Assembly (NCBI RefSeq): GCF_026250525.1 | Contig: NZ_CP111044.1 | Coordinates: 248,001-312,000, forward strand | DNA: 64,000 nt | Direction of reading: 5' to 3' | From: Chondrinema litorale | Lineage (GTDB): Bacteria > Bacteroidota > Bacteroidia > Cytophagales > Flammeovirgaceae | Part shown: positions 26,111 to 36,288 of the stretch, in pieces | How the letters are laid out: every line of letters starts with the position of its first letter | How positions within the stretch are numbered: the first letter of the stretch is position 1 | Position numbers and translations under genes: made by a program | Notes under the pieces: generated by a model | Told to the model about the DNA's origin: nothing | What the model saw: the letters and a program-made list of their open reading frames with translations, nothing else | Database searches by the model: none

Positions 26111-26153
26111 GTTTTGTCCATAACCTTATAATTAGAACAAAGCGATCAAATAT

Positions 26154-29100
26154 ATGAAAAAAAATTGGCTTGTTGCTTTAATTAAGACAACAATGAAGAT
26201 AGCGATTGTACAAACTTTTGTGGCTTTAACTTTTACCTGCATGGCAATGACAGATTATGCAGAGGCCCAAGAAATGGATCAAGAAATTTCAATCTCAGTA
26301 GAAGAGATGAAAATTCGTAGTGTTTTAGGTAAAATACAGAAGGCAGCAAAGATAAAATTTGTTTATAGCCCGAGTATTATACCGGTAAACGAGAAAATAT
26401 CTGTTGATTTTTCGAATGAAAAATTAGGGGATGCTTTATCAGAAATTCTAAAACCTTATGAGGTAAATTATAAAGTAATGAATAATCGTATCTTACTTTA
26501 TAAAGAAAACAAGGATTTTTCTGAGCTTGATAACAACGTACATCATGGGTCAAATGCTGAGCGATGGATAGCTGAAGTTATTTCTGGTATTGTTAAAAGT
26601 ACTACAGGAGAACCATTACCCGGTGTAAGTATCGTAATTGAAGGAACCACCATCGGAACTATTACAGACATGAATGGTAACTTTAAACTGAATATACCCA
26701 CCGAGCATACCAATGGTGTTCTTTTGTTTTCTTTTGTGGGATACAAAACCAAAGAAGTTCCTATAACTAATCAAAATGACTTAGCTGTAACTTTAGAAGA
26801 AGACATAACTGCGCTAGACGAAATTGTGGTTGTTGGTTTTGGAGAGCAAAGAAAGGTAAGTTTAGTTGGTGCACAATCAACCGTAAAGGTAAAGGACATT
26901 AAAACTTCTGCGGCTAACCTAAGTACAGTATTAGCTGGTAGAGTTTCTGGTGTTGTTGCTGTACAAAGATCTGGTAAGCCAGGTTATGATAATGCAGATA
27001 TCTGGATTAGAGGTATTTCTACTTTCTCTTCTAGTAGTCGGGCACCTTTGGTTTTGGTAGATGGAGTTGCCAGATCATTAAATAACATCGACCCACAAGA
27101 TGTAGAGTCTTTTACAATTTTAAAAGATGCTTCTGCAACTGCTGTATATGGTGTAAGAGGTGCTAATGGTGTAATTATCGTAAAAACAAAAGGAGGTGAG
27201 CAAGGTAAACCAAAGGTGAGTTTTGACTACAACCAAGGTGTAACAACTTTTACTCAGGTGCCTGAATTAGTTGATGGACCTACTTATATGAAGCTTGCGA
27301 ATGAGGCGCTAACTACTAGAGGACAAGCTGCAAGATTTTCTGATGAGGCTATAGAAAAAACCATTAGTGGAGAAGACCCATACTTATATCCGAATGTAAA
27401 TTGGATGGATGAAGTATTTAACAAATGGGGTAATAACAAGAGAGCAAACCTAAATGTGAGTGGTGGTTCAGAAAATGCGAGATATTATGTTTCTTTAGGT
27501 TATTATGATGAAACTGGTTTCTTTGTTACTGATGATTTATCTCAATACAATTCAGAAATTAAATTTTCTAGATATAACATCACTACGAATTTAAACCTCG
27601 ATGTTACCAGTACAACCAATGTAGAATTAGGTATTCAAGGTTACTTGTCTGATGGTAATTATCCGGGTGTTTCTGATGGTGATATTTTTACGAGTGCCAT
27701 GCAAGTGCCACCAGTTGAATATCCAGTGATGTATCCGGGTGGATATGTTCCGGGTAGAAACCCAAATGGTGATTTTAGAAACCCTTATGGAGATGCAACA
27801 CAAAGAGGTTACGAGACTGATTCTAGAAACCAATTGTATTCAAATGTTAGAGTAACTCAAAAGTTAGATAAAATTACAGAAGGTTTATCTGTAACTGGTA
27901 TGTTTGCTTTTGATGCTTACAACGAGCATAAAATTAACAGATCAAAAAGAGTAGATACTTATATTGTTGATCCTAACGATCCACGCAATTTAGATGGTAC
28001 ACTTAACCTATTATTAACTTACACAGGTCAAAACTACTTAGGTTATTCTAGAGAAAATGGAGGTGACAGAAGCATCTATATTGAATCATCAGTAAACTAT
28101 AATAGAACTTTCGAAAAGCACAGAGTTAGTGGATTGCTTTTGTATAATCAAACTGATAAATCAAATGCTTTTGCTGGAGACTTTACTTCATCTATTCCAG
28201 AAAGAAACAGAGGTTTAGCAGGTAGAGGAACTTACTCTTACGACGACAGATACTTCTTAGAAATAAACGTTGGTTACAATGGTTCAGAAAACTTTGCCCC
28301 AAGTAAACGTTATGGTTTCTTCCCAGCATTGGGTTTTGGTTGGGTATTATCTAATGAGCAATTCTTTGAGCCATTAACAGATGTAATTCAGTTTTTTAAA
28401 ATTAGATATACAGACGGATTAGTTGGTTCTGGTGCAGGTGGTAGACGTTTTGGGTATTTAACCTTCTTAAATGATGGTGGCGACAATGCACCCGGATATA
28501 CTTTTGGCACTAACAGAAGAGGATATAGCGGTATAAACGTACAAGATTATGCTGTAGATGTAACTTGGGCAGAAGCTAGAAAACAAGACTTAGGTATTGA
28601 GATTAACACTTTTAGAGATAGACTTTCATTAATCGTAGACATCTTTAAAGAAAGAAGAGAAGGCATCTTCTTGCAAAGAGGAGCTGTACCAAACTTTGTA
28701 GGTTTAACAAACGACCCTTGGGGTAACTTAGGAATTGTTGAAAACAAAGGTATAGATGGTACCATGCAGTTTCAGACTGAAATCGGCAAGGTGTTATTCC
28801 AAGTGCAAGGTAACTTTACCTACACGCGCGATAAAGTAATAGAAAACGACCAACCAGAGCAATTGTATGAATGGCAAGAAAGAAGGGGTACAAACCTCTT
28901 AGCGAGATACGGATACGTGGCAGAAGGTTTATTTGCTAGCCAAGATGAGATCGATAACAGTGCGACTCAATTCGGAACTGTTATGCCGGGAGATATCAAA
29001 TACAAAGATTTAAATGAAGATGGTGTAATTGATGCATTTGACCAAACTAAAATTGGTCGTGGAGATGTACCTTCATTGTTATATGGTTTTTCTCTTGGTG

Positions 29101-29585
29101 CTAGCTACAAAGGTTTCGATGTGAGTGCTTTCTTCCAAGGCCAATCTGATGCAGATGTGTTGCTAGGTGGATATGGAATTATGCCTTTTAATGGAGATGG
29201 TGGAACTGGTAACTTACACACAGTTGCACTAGACAGATGGACAGAAGAAAACCCAGACCCAAATGCTTTCTATCCTAGATTAGCTTATGGTTCAGCTATG
29301 AATAATAACAACACACAGCCGAGCTCTTGGTGGGTAAAAGATGTAGATTTCATCAGGCTAAAAACAGCAGAAATTGGCTATACGCTTCCTGAGCACTTAA
29401 CAGATAGGGTTGGAATTAGAACTATGAGGTTTTATTTAAGAGGATTTAACTTATTGACTTTCACCAACTTTAAGCTGTGGGATCCTGAGTTAACACTACC
29501 AGTTAATAATAGTGTACCTTATAGTAATGGTGCTAGATATCCTAATATTTCAATCTATTCACTAGGTGTAAATATTCAATTTTAA
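26154..29585 (+). CDS. SusC-like TonB-dependent receptor with STN domain (locus 1)
   Basis: This 1143-residue outer-membrane transporter has a signal peptide (about 1-38, ending AEAQ), an STN signalling domain (about 45-125, for FecR), a CarboxypepD_reg domain (about 139-215), a plug (about 225-345, with GVRGANGVIIVKTKGG) and a barrel. It imports oligosaccharides or glycopeptides with the SusD lipoprotein encoded 12 nt downstream. The STN domain marks it as a receptor that also signals to the FecR/FecI pair upstream. The substrate is not set by sequence; the nearby GH92, GH20, GH29 and sulfatase genes suggest complex host or algal glycans. Confidence 0.92.
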   Translation: MKKNWLVALIKTTMKIAIVQTFVALTFTCMAMTDYAEAQEMDQEISISVEEMKIRSVLGKIQKAAKIKFVYSPSIIPVNEKISVDFSNEKLGDALSEILKPYEVNYKVMNNRILLYKENKDFSELDNNVHHGSNAERWIAEVISGIVKSTTGEPLPGVSIVIEGTTIGTITDMNGNFKLNIPTEHTNGVLLFSFVGYKTKEVPITNQNDLAVTLEEDITALDEIVVVGFGEQRKVSLVGAQSTVKVKDIKTSAANLSTVLAGRVSGVVAVQRSGKPGYDNADIWIRGISTFSSSSRAPLVLVDGVARSLNNIDPQDVESFTILKDASATAVYGVRGANGVIIVKTKGGEQGKPKVSFDYNQGVTTFTQVPELVDGPTYMKLANEALTTRGQAARFSDEAIEKTISGEDPYLYPNVNWMDEVFNKWGNNKRANLNVSGGSENARYYVSLGYYDETGFFVTDDLSQYNSEIKFSRYNITTNLNLDVTSTTNVELGIQGYLSDGNYPGVSDGDIFTSAMQVPPVEYPVMYPGGYVPGRNPNGDFRNPYGDATQRGYETDSRNQLYSNVRVTQKLDKITEGLSVTGMFAFDAYNEHKINRSKRVDTYIVDPNDPRNLDGTLNLLLTYTGQNYLGYSRENGGDRSIYIESSVNYNRTFEKHRVSGLLLYNQTDKSNAFAGDFTSSIPERNRGLAGRGTYSYDDRYFLEINVGYNGSENFAPSKRYGFFPALGFGWVLSNEQFFEPLTDVIQFFKIRYTDGLVGSGAGGRRFGYLTFLNDGGDNAPGYTFGTNRRGYSGINVQDYAVDVTWAEARKQDLGIEINTFRDRLSLIVDIFKERREGIFLQRGAVPNFVGLTNDPWGNLGIVENKGIDGTMQFQTEIGKVLFQVQGNFTYTRDKVIENDQPEQLYEWQERRGTNLLARYGYVAEGLFASQDEIDNSATQFGTVMPGDIKYKDLNEDGVIDAFDQTKIGRGDVPSLLYGFSLGASYKGFDVSAFFQGQSDADVLLGGYGIMPFNGDGGTGNLHTVALDRWTEENPDPNAFYPRLAYGSAMNNNNTQPSSWWVKDVDFIRLKTAEIGYTLPEHLTDRVGIRTMRFYLRGFNLLTFTNFKLWDPELTLPVNNSVPYSNGARYPNISIYSLGVNIQF

Positions 29586-29597
29586 ACTACACGACAA

Positions 29598-31412
29598 ATG
29601 AAAAATATAACCAAGATATATATCACAATTTTATTCTTGTTTCTTAGCTTTTCTTGTCAGGAAGGTTTTTTGGATCAAGTACCAGATGACAGACTAGGGT
29701 TAGAAGAAACATTCTCTCATAGAAATACACTAGAAAGGTTTTTAGCTAATATTTACTCTCAAATTCCAGATGAGGCTGGCCAAAGATTTGTAGCATCAAG
29801 TAATGCTGGCCCTTGGACAGGTGGATCAGATGAGGCAGAATTTGTTTGGGGTTTTGTTACTAGTAACAATATGAATATTGGTGCTTGGGATGCAACTTCA
29901 GGTTTTGTAAGTGCTTTCTGGTCTAATTACTACAGAGGTATTCGTTCTGCTGGAGATTTTTTAGAAAATGCAGATAAATGTGTGGATTGTGGAGATGCTT
30001 TAATTACACAATACAAAGCAGAAGCTAGAGCTTTAAGAGCAATATATTATTACTATTTAATGAGAATGTACGGCCCTATAGTAATTATGGGTGACGAAAA
30101 CATCTCACCAGATGCACAATTCGAAGATGTGCAATTACCAAGAAGTTCGATGGAAGATTGTGTGGCGTATATTGCTGCTCAATTAGATCAGGCATCAGAA
30201 AATCTTCCTATCGTACCATCTAACAACGATAGTTACGGAAGAATTACCAAAGGTTTTGCACAAGCAATAAAAGCAGAAGCTTTATTATTATCAGCGAGTC
30301 CATTGTTTAATGGTAATACAGATTATGCTGATATGGTAAATAATGATGGTAAACAGCTAATTAGCCAGACATACGAGGTAAGCAAATGGAGAGCGGCAGC
30401 TGATGCTTACAAAGCTTTTATTGATGAATTTGTACCATCAGTTTATGAATTATACAGAGAAAACGATGCTGATGGTAATTTCTCTCCTTATTTATCATGT
30501 AGAGATGTAATGCTGCAAGACTGGAATTCGGAAATCATTTTTGCGAGAGTAGCAGCGGGTATTTCAAGCAGACAATACGAACTTACTCCATTCCACTCAG
30601 GTAGCTCAAGTGAAGTAAGAGGTAGTGGTGGTTTAGGCGCAACTCAAAACATGGTGGATGCCTATTTTACTTCAAATGGTAGATCAATTGACGATCCTGC
30701 TTCTGGTTATCAAGAAAGCGGTTTTGTAACATATCAAACTCCATACGATAATCAACCAAGAGAAATCTACGCACAATGGGCAAACAGAGAACCTAGATTT
30801 TATGTAGGTATCACATTCGATGGCAGTACTTGGTTAAACACCAATACAGGAGTAGTTGTAACCGAAACTCATTACACTGGTAATTCTGGTAGAGCAGTAG
30901 GAGGAAACGATTACTCGCCAACAGGATATATCGTGAGAAAAGGCATGGCTTTATCAGATTGGAGAAATGGTAGCAGAAGTTTGGTGTTACTCCGACTAGC
31001 TAATATCTATCTAGGATATGCAGAAGCACTCAATGAGGCCGATCCGGGTAATCCAGATATTTTAAATTACTTGAACTTAATCAGAGAAAGAGCTGGTGTT
31101 CCAGAATATGGAACCAACGAATTGCCAGCACCATCTACTCAAGAAGCAATGCGTGAGGCAATTCACAAAGAGAGAAGAGTAGAGTTAGCTTTTGAAAATG
31201 TGAGATATTTCGATACCAGAAGATGGAAAGTGGCAGAAACTACTGACAATGGACCAATCTATGGTTTGGATATCAATGCACAAGAAGTTGAAGACTTCTA
31301 TAATAGAGTTTCTTTCGAAGATAGAACTTTCAACAAAAGACACTATTTATTCCCAATACCGCAGGATGAGGTGAACACAGATAAGGAGCTCATTCAAAAT
31401 ACAGGTTGGTAA
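29598..31412 (+). CDS. SusD/RagB-like surface glycan-binding lipoprotein (locus 1)
   Basis: This 604-residue lipoprotein has a signal ending FLSFSC (lipidated Cys about 20). SusD family features include the TPR-like N-terminal half (YKAEARALRAIYYYYLMRMYG) and the C-terminal lid region with NLIRERAG and KERRVELAFENVRYFDTRRW, ending FPIPQDEVNTDKELIQNTGW. It caps the SusC barrel and captures ligand at the cell surface. It is in the same operon as SusC, with a perfect hairpin just after its stop. Confidence 0.92.
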   Translation: MKNITKIYITILFLFLSFSCQEGFLDQVPDDRLGLEETFSHRNTLERFLANIYSQIPDEAGQRFVASSNAGPWTGGSDEAEFVWGFVTSNNMNIGAWDATSGFVSAFWSNYYRGIRSAGDFLENADKCVDCGDALITQYKAEARALRAIYYYYLMRMYGPIVIMGDENISPDAQFEDVQLPRSSMEDCVAYIAAQLDQASENLPIVPSNNDSYGRITKGFAQAIKAEALLLSASPLFNGNTDYADMVNNDGKQLISQTYEVSKWRAAADAYKAFIDEFVPSVYELYRENDADGNFSPYLSCRDVMLQDWNSEIIFARVAAGISSRQYELTPFHSGSSSEVRGSGGLGATQNMVDAYFTSNGRSIDDPASGYQESGFVTYQTPYDNQPREIYAQWANREPRFYVGITFDGSTWLNTNTGVVVTETHYTGNSGRAVGGNDYSPTGYIVRKGMALSDWRNGSRSLVLLRLANIYLGYAEALNEADPGNPDILNYLNLIRERAGVPEYGTNELPAPSTQEAMREAIHKERRVELAFENVRYFDTRRWKVAETTDNGPIYGLDINAQEVEDFYNRVSFEDRTFNKRHYLFPIPQDEVNTDKELIQNTGW

Positions 31413-31424
31413 TGTAAAATCTTA

Positions 31425-31455
31425 CCCTCTTTGGTAAAATCTCTACCAAAGAGGG
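31425..31455 (+). terminator. Hairpin after susD 1
   Basis: CCCTCTTTGGTA (31425-31436) pairs perfectly with TACCAAAGAGGG (31444-31455), a 12-bp stem with a 7-nt loop and no T-tract. It is probably an RNA-stability or partial termination element separating susCD from downstream genes. Confidence 0.6.
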
Positions 31456-31503
31456 CAAGCAAGTATTAGAATTAGTTTGAACAAAAACTATAACAGACTT
31501 AAT

Positions 31504-34146
31504 ATGCCAAAAATATTATTCAATAATAGATTAATTAAAATGGCGGTATTTGTTTTACTATGCTTTTCATATGTAAAAAGTACTGCTCAGGATATTACTG
31601 CACTCGGAGGTTTATTAACCACTGAGTATGAGAATGATAATGAGAGCGAGAATTCACCTAAAGTTATAGATGGAAACATCAATACTAAATTCCTTCTATT
31701 CAACTTTACTTCTTTGTGGATGCAGTTTCAGCTAAACGAACCGGCTGTAGTCGATTTATATACGCTTACTTCTGCAAATGATGCTGCCGATAGAGATCCA
31801 AAAAACTGGGAGTTTCTAGCTTCTAGCGATGGCGAAAATTGGGTAACACTCGATGAGAAAAAAGCACAAGCATTCTCTGAAAGACTTCAGACACAAAGCT
31901 ATACGATAGAAAATACCACTGCTTATGAGTATTACAGAATTAATATTTCAGCGAACAATGGAGGTAGTCTTTTCCAATTAGCTGAGTGGCGTTTGTACAA
32001 AGGTTTACCACCAGAAAAAGCACCTTCTGATCTTGCAGGTATTGCTACTTCAGGTACTGAGATTGTTTTAAGTTGGGTGGATGAAATTGGCAACGAAACC
32101 AGTTTTGAATTAGAAAAATCTGAAAATGGGGTTGATTATTCTCTCTTAGAAACACTTCCTGCGAACAAGACTTATTTTATCGATAATGATGTCGCTTTAT
32201 CATCAGAATACCACTACAGAATTAAAGCAATTAACGATTTCGGTATCTCTGAATATTCAAATGATTTGAGCATTTCTACTTTGGATTACACAGGTGCTTT
32301 TAACGATCTTACCAATGATGGTGGAAGCATTTCAGTTCAATACGAAAATGATGCAAATCCAGCAGAAATTTCTGCAATGATCATCGACAACGATTACAAT
32401 ACAAAGTATCTTCTTAATCAAGGATTGACTCCGGCAGCTTATTGGATTCAGTACGATAAAGGGTCTGATGTAGAAGAGATCGTAACAAAATATACAATTA
32501 CTTCTGCAAATGATGCACCTTCTAGAGATCCAAAAAACTGGACATTCGAAGGTTCTAATAATGGAACAGATTGGACTATTTTAGATACCAGAGTAAATGC
32601 AAGTTTTGCGAATAGATACGAGACTAAAACCTTTGCAATCGAAAATACAGCGGTTTATTCAATTTATAGATTAAATGTTACTGAAAACAATGGAAGTACA
32701 GGAATTGCCGGTCAGATAGGAGAGTTGGAGATTTGGGGTATTCCTAAAAATGCGCCTGCAATTCCATCGAACCTAGCAGCAGAAGTACTTTCACAATCAG
32801 AGATTACTTTAACTTGGGAAGACAATTCTACTACAGAATCTGGCTTTGAAATCGAGCGTTCATTAGATAATGTAACTTTTGATAGTGTGGCAACAGTTGA
32901 TGCAGACTTAACAAGCTTTACTGATACTGAATTAACTCCAGTTACTACTTATTACTATAGAATTAATTCTATCAGCGATGATGGGCGCTCACTTTACTCA
33001 AACACCGCTTCTGGCACAACTACTGAAGATACCAGTCTTCCACCAGCTCCAAGTAGCTTAGAAGCAGTAGCAAGCTCAGAGTCTGAAATCGCGCTTACTT
33101 GGGTAGATGAGTCTGACGATGAGTTAAATTTCTTGCTAGAGCGCTCTGTTGATGGAATTGACTATGTAGTTATCCAAACGATTGATTCTAATGCAACCAG
33201 TTATTTGGATACTGCACTTATCAAAGCCACACATTATTATTACCGAATGAAAGCAGTGAATGAATTTGGTGCTTCTAACGATTATTCAGAAGTAGCTTCC
33301 GATACTACTTTTGGTGTAAATATGGTGCCTTCTTTTGCTACAATCGAAGATCAAGTAATCTGTGATCCAACAAGTACTTATGCTTTAGATATCAATACTG
33401 TATCAGCAGGAGAAGGAGAGTCTAATCAGATTGTAACATTGAGAGCAACGACTGATAACCCAGACTTTTTCCAATTGCTAACTGTATCTCAACCTATCGA
33501 TGGTGTATCAACCATTAATTATAAATCTAAAGACGAAGCAACAGGAACAGCAACAATCACCATTACAGCAACAGACAATGGTGGTACTTTAAATGAGGGC
33601 ACAGATACTTATACGCAGTCTTTTGTGATGAATGTTAGCGAGATTGAAATTACTATAAGTTCTAGTGATGAGATGCCAATTCCGAGAGGAGATATTATTC
33701 AGTTAACAGCAACTGGTGGAGTTTCTTACGAGTGGCAAGAAGGACCGGGCATTTTGAGTGGAGAAACCAGCGATGTATTAACTATCCAACCTACTCAAGA
33801 CTATGTGTATTCTGTAATTGCTACTACGGCAGATGGTTGTAGTGTACTAAGCGAAATTGCTGTAAAAATGGATGGTACATATCAATTAGCTCCAAGTAAT
33901 ATCATGACGCCAAACGGAGACGGCAAGAACGATACTTGGGTAATTTGGAATATCAATACTTATCCGGGAAATGTGGTAACAGTGTATGACCTTTCTGGTA
34001 GAGAAGTTTTCAGCCAGATGGAATATGCGAACGACTGGGATGGCACTTCCAATGGAAGCACATTAGCAGCTGGTGTTTATTACTACACCATCGAGTTGGG
34101 TAGAGGAATTCCAGAAGTGAATGGCACCATTACTATAATCAAATAA
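31504..34146 (+). CDS. Multidomain T9SS cargo: discoidin-like and fibronectin-III repeats
   Basis: This surface or secreted protein is about 880 residues. ATG at 31504 is preferred over an upstream TTG at 31477 because it directly precedes a good signal peptide (ending STAQ). The order is F5/8-type C-like domain (about 30-155), Fn3, a second F5/8-C-like domain (about 260-405), two Fn3 domains, an Ig-like/PKD-type stretch, and a C-terminal type-B T9SS sorting domain (MTPNGDGKNDTWVIWN, then GVYYYTIELG). No catalytic domain is seen, so it is likely a glycan-binding adhesin. The PorP/SprF gene that follows is the usual partner for export and anchoring of type-B cargo. Confidence 0.85.
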   Translation: MPKILFNNRLIKMAVFVLLCFSYVKSTAQDITALGGLLTTEYENDNESENSPKVIDGNINTKFLLFNFTSLWMQFQLNEPAVVDLYTLTSANDAADRDPKNWEFLASSDGENWVTLDEKKAQAFSERLQTQSYTIENTTAYEYYRINISANNGGSLFQLAEWRLYKGLPPEKAPSDLAGIATSGTEIVLSWVDEIGNETSFELEKSENGVDYSLLETLPANKTYFIDNDVALSSEYHYRIKAINDFGISEYSNDLSISTLDYTGAFNDLTNDGGSISVQYENDANPAEISAMIIDNDYNTKYLLNQGLTPAAYWIQYDKGSDVEEIVTKYTITSANDAPSRDPKNWTFEGSNNGTDWTILDTRVNASFANRYETKTFAIENTAVYSIYRLNVTENNGSTGIAGQIGELEIWGIPKNAPAIPSNLAAEVLSQSEITLTWEDNSTTESGFEIERSLDNVTFDSVATVDADLTSFTDTELTPVTTYYYRINSISDDGRSLYSNTASGTTTEDTSLPPAPSSLEAVASSESEIALTWVDESDDELNFLLERSVDGIDYVVIQTIDSNATSYLDTALIKATHYYYRMKAVNEFGASNDYSEVASDTTFGVNMVPSFATIEDQVICDPTSTYALDINTVSAGEGESNQIVTLRATTDNPDFFQLLTVSQPIDGVSTINYKSKDEATGTATITITATDNGGTLNEGTDTYTQSFVMNVSEIEITISSSDEMPIPRGDIIQLTATGGVSYEWQEGPGILSGETSDVLTIQPTQDYVYSVIATTADGCSVLSEIAVKMDGTYQLAPSNIMTPNGDGKNDTWVIWNINTYPGNVVTVYDLSGREVFSQMEYANDWDGTSNGSTLAAGVYYYTIELGRGIPEVNGTITIIK

Positions 34147-34169
34147 TTCATATTAAGATTTTGATACAG

Positions 34170-35096
34170 ATGAATATTCAAAAATATAAAGTAAGAATTT
34201 TTGGCATAGCATTCATTGGGCTTTGTTTTGTTTTGCTAAACAGCCAAAAAAGTTTCGCGCAGTTGTATCCATTGGGTTCTTCTCTTTACCAAAATAACTA
34301 TCTGACCAATCCGGCAGAAGTTGGTTCAGACAATAAGCTTTTGGTTAACTTGGCTTACAGACAACAGGCTACAGCAATTTCTAGTGGGCAAATCAGCCAG
34401 TCTGCTACGGTGGGTTATAGTTTGGGAGAAAAAGTTGGTTTAGGTGTAAATATTTTAAGAGAAGAAATCGGTCTTTTTAATGCAACTAAAGCAGTAGCAA
34501 CTTATGCATACCACTTGCCATTAAACCAAAATGGAAGAAGTTTGAGCTTCGGTTTGTCTTTAGGAATCATCGATCAGCAAATCAATACTTCAGACATCAG
34601 TGGTAGTATAGACGATCCATTGGTGGCAGCATTTAACGATCAAGGAATCTATGTGGATGGAGATTTTGGTATCACTTTTACCGAAAACAACTTCAAACTT
34701 CAAGGGTCTGTGCTTAACCTACGATCTAGAATAGAAGGTGAAGAAGGAGAATTTTACAGCTTTATGAAATCGACCATTTTCGCAGCAGCTAGTTACAAGT
34801 TCAATTTTGCTGAAAGTACAAGCGGTATTAGTCTAGAACCAAAACTTTGCTACCGCAACGTAGAAGGTTTCGACGATATAATTGATGGTGGTGTAAATCT
34901 TGGTCTTTTAGAAGATAAATTTAATGTTTTTGGCATGTATCACAGCTCGCAAAATACCACTTTGGGAATTGGAGCTACCATTAAATCAATCTTAAAAATA
35001 AATGCGATGTATACTACCGAAACTAAAGATTTGAGTGGTTATGCAGGCAGCAATTTTGAAATCGGGATGCAACTAGCATTAGGAGTTTCAAAATAA
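34170..35096 (+). CDS. PorP/SprF-family T9SS outer-membrane protein
   Basis: This 308-residue outer-membrane protein has a signal peptide ending KSFAQ and the PorP/SprF start LYPLGSSLYQNNYLTNPAEV, then a barrel. ATG at 34170 is preferred over TTG at 34161. Family members sit in the outer membrane and hold or help export T9SS proteins with type-B sorting domains. This copy lies 23 nt behind such a cargo gene, so it is probably a dedicated partner. It is not the core gliding SprF, because no sprB-like adhesin is near. Confidence 0.85.
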   Translation: MNIQKYKVRIFGIAFIGLCFVLLNSQKSFAQLYPLGSSLYQNNYLTNPAEVGSDNKLLVNLAYRQQATAISSGQISQSATVGYSLGEKVGLGVNILREEIGLFNATKAVATYAYHLPLNQNGRSLSFGLSLGIIDQQINTSDISGSIDDPLVAAFNDQGIYVDGDFGITFTENNFKLQGSVLNLRSRIEGEEGEFYSFMKSTIFAAASYKFNFAESTSGISLEPKLCYRNVEGFDDIIDGGVNLGLLEDKFNVFGMYHSSQNTTLGIGATIKSILKINAMYTTETKDLSGYAGSNFEIGMQLALGVSK

Positions 35097-35147
35097 AAAT
35101 ACTCATTGTGACATACATAATTTAGATGCGAGAAGTGTTCGGGTTAA

Positions 35148-35247
35148 AATACTCAGTATCAATGCCTAGAAACTGAGTATTCATCCCGGATACAACCTTA
35201 ACCAGTAGCAACTCTATCTATAGGGGAGAATTTTATTCTCTCCTATA
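35148..35247 (+). other. Two stem-loops between SprF and peptidase genes
   Basis: AATACTCAGT (35148-35157) pairs with ACTGAGTATT (35172-35181). TATAGGGGAGAAT (35219-35231) pairs with ATTCTCTCCTATA (35235-35247) with one mismatch. They mark the end of the susCD-adhesin-sprF transcript or a processing point. Confidence 0.55.
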
Positions 35248-35264
35248 ATTTCTGAAAATATTCA

Positions 35265-36197
35265 ATGAAAATACTCAAATCAATTACAGCGATTCTTCTC
35301 CTCATGCTCATCTCTTTTACAGCATGTGATTCTACAGAAGATATTGAAGATGAAATCATTAATCCAGAACCTGACGAAGAAACTGATCCTCCCGGTTCTC
35401 CTCCCAAAACTTGGACTGAAATATGGCTAGACCACCGATTAGAATTAGAGCGAGTTTATTTCGATGAGCATGTAGCAGTTTATTATGATAAAGATGTGCC
35501 TACTTCTGTTACTTGGCCTCACGAGTTTATGAGCGATGTATGGCAATATGTAAAAACTGTTTATGGTAACTTTGGTGCTGAAAATAGACTCTATGTGGTT
35601 TGCCATGGTGGCACATACAATGGAGGCAGAACAGGTAATATTTTTGATGAAGCCACAGGTTATAGAAGCCTCTCAGATGTGACTTCTGGCGATTGGGAAA
35701 CCATTTCCGATTGGAATATTGATGCGCACGTGCATGAAGTGGGTCATGTGGTAGAAGGTTCTTCTCATGGTGTACACGAGTCACCAGCTTTTGATATTTG
35801 GAAAGACAGCAAGTGGGCAGAAATTTTTCAGTATGATGTTTACAAGGGTTTAGGCAGAGAAGAAGATGCAGAAAGAATCTATAATTTATACATCAACGGG
35901 AAAGATGATTTCCCAAGAGCAAACACTTATTGGTTTAAAGACTGGTTTTATCCTATTTATGAAAATTATGGTGAGAGTGCCGTCTTGAATAATTTTTTCG
36001 AATTGCTTTCTAAATACTTTCCAAAAAATGGTCAATCTTATGCAAGAAGAATGAACATGGGCGAATTTGTTCATTTCTGGAGTGGTGCAGCAGGCAAAAA
36101 CCTTAAAGGCTTGGCAACCGATGCTTTTGGTTGGTCAGACGAAACAGATAAAGAGTTTCTACAAGCTCAAAAAGACTTTTATCAGATAAGCTATTAA
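35265..36197 (+). CDS. Putative lipoprotein zinc metallopeptidase
   Basis: This 310-residue lipoprotein has a signal ending SFTAC and an acidic linker with DEETDPPGSPP. HVHEVGHVVEGSSHG near residue 160 has the HExxH zinc motif (HEVGH). The rest is Trp/Tyr-rich with no family recognised by name. It lies directly before the second basic secretory protein gene, so two putative metallopeptidases follow the Sus genes. Proteolysis of glycoprotein is the likely role. The third zinc ligand could not be assigned. Confidence 0.6.
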   Translation: MKILKSITAILLLMLISFTACDSTEDIEDEIINPEPDEETDPPGSPPKTWTEIWLDHRLELERVYFDEHVAVYYDKDVPTSVTWPHEFMSDVWQYVKTVYGNFGAENRLYVVCHGGTYNGGRTGNIFDEATGYRSLSDVTSGDWETISDWNIDAHVHEVGHVVEGSSHGVHESPAFDIWKDSKWAEIFQYDVYKGLGREEDAERIYNLYINGKDDFPRANTYWFKDWFYPIYENYGESAVLNNFFELLSKYFPKNGQSYARRMNMGEFVHFWSGAAGKNLKGLATDAFGWSDETDKEFLQAQKDFYQISY

Positions 36198-36288
36198 TAC
36201 AGAATAAAATTTTAAATACAGCAATTTACTATTATTTACCTATCGCAATTTTCGGTTTTAACAAACAATTTTAAACTAGTGAATTAAC

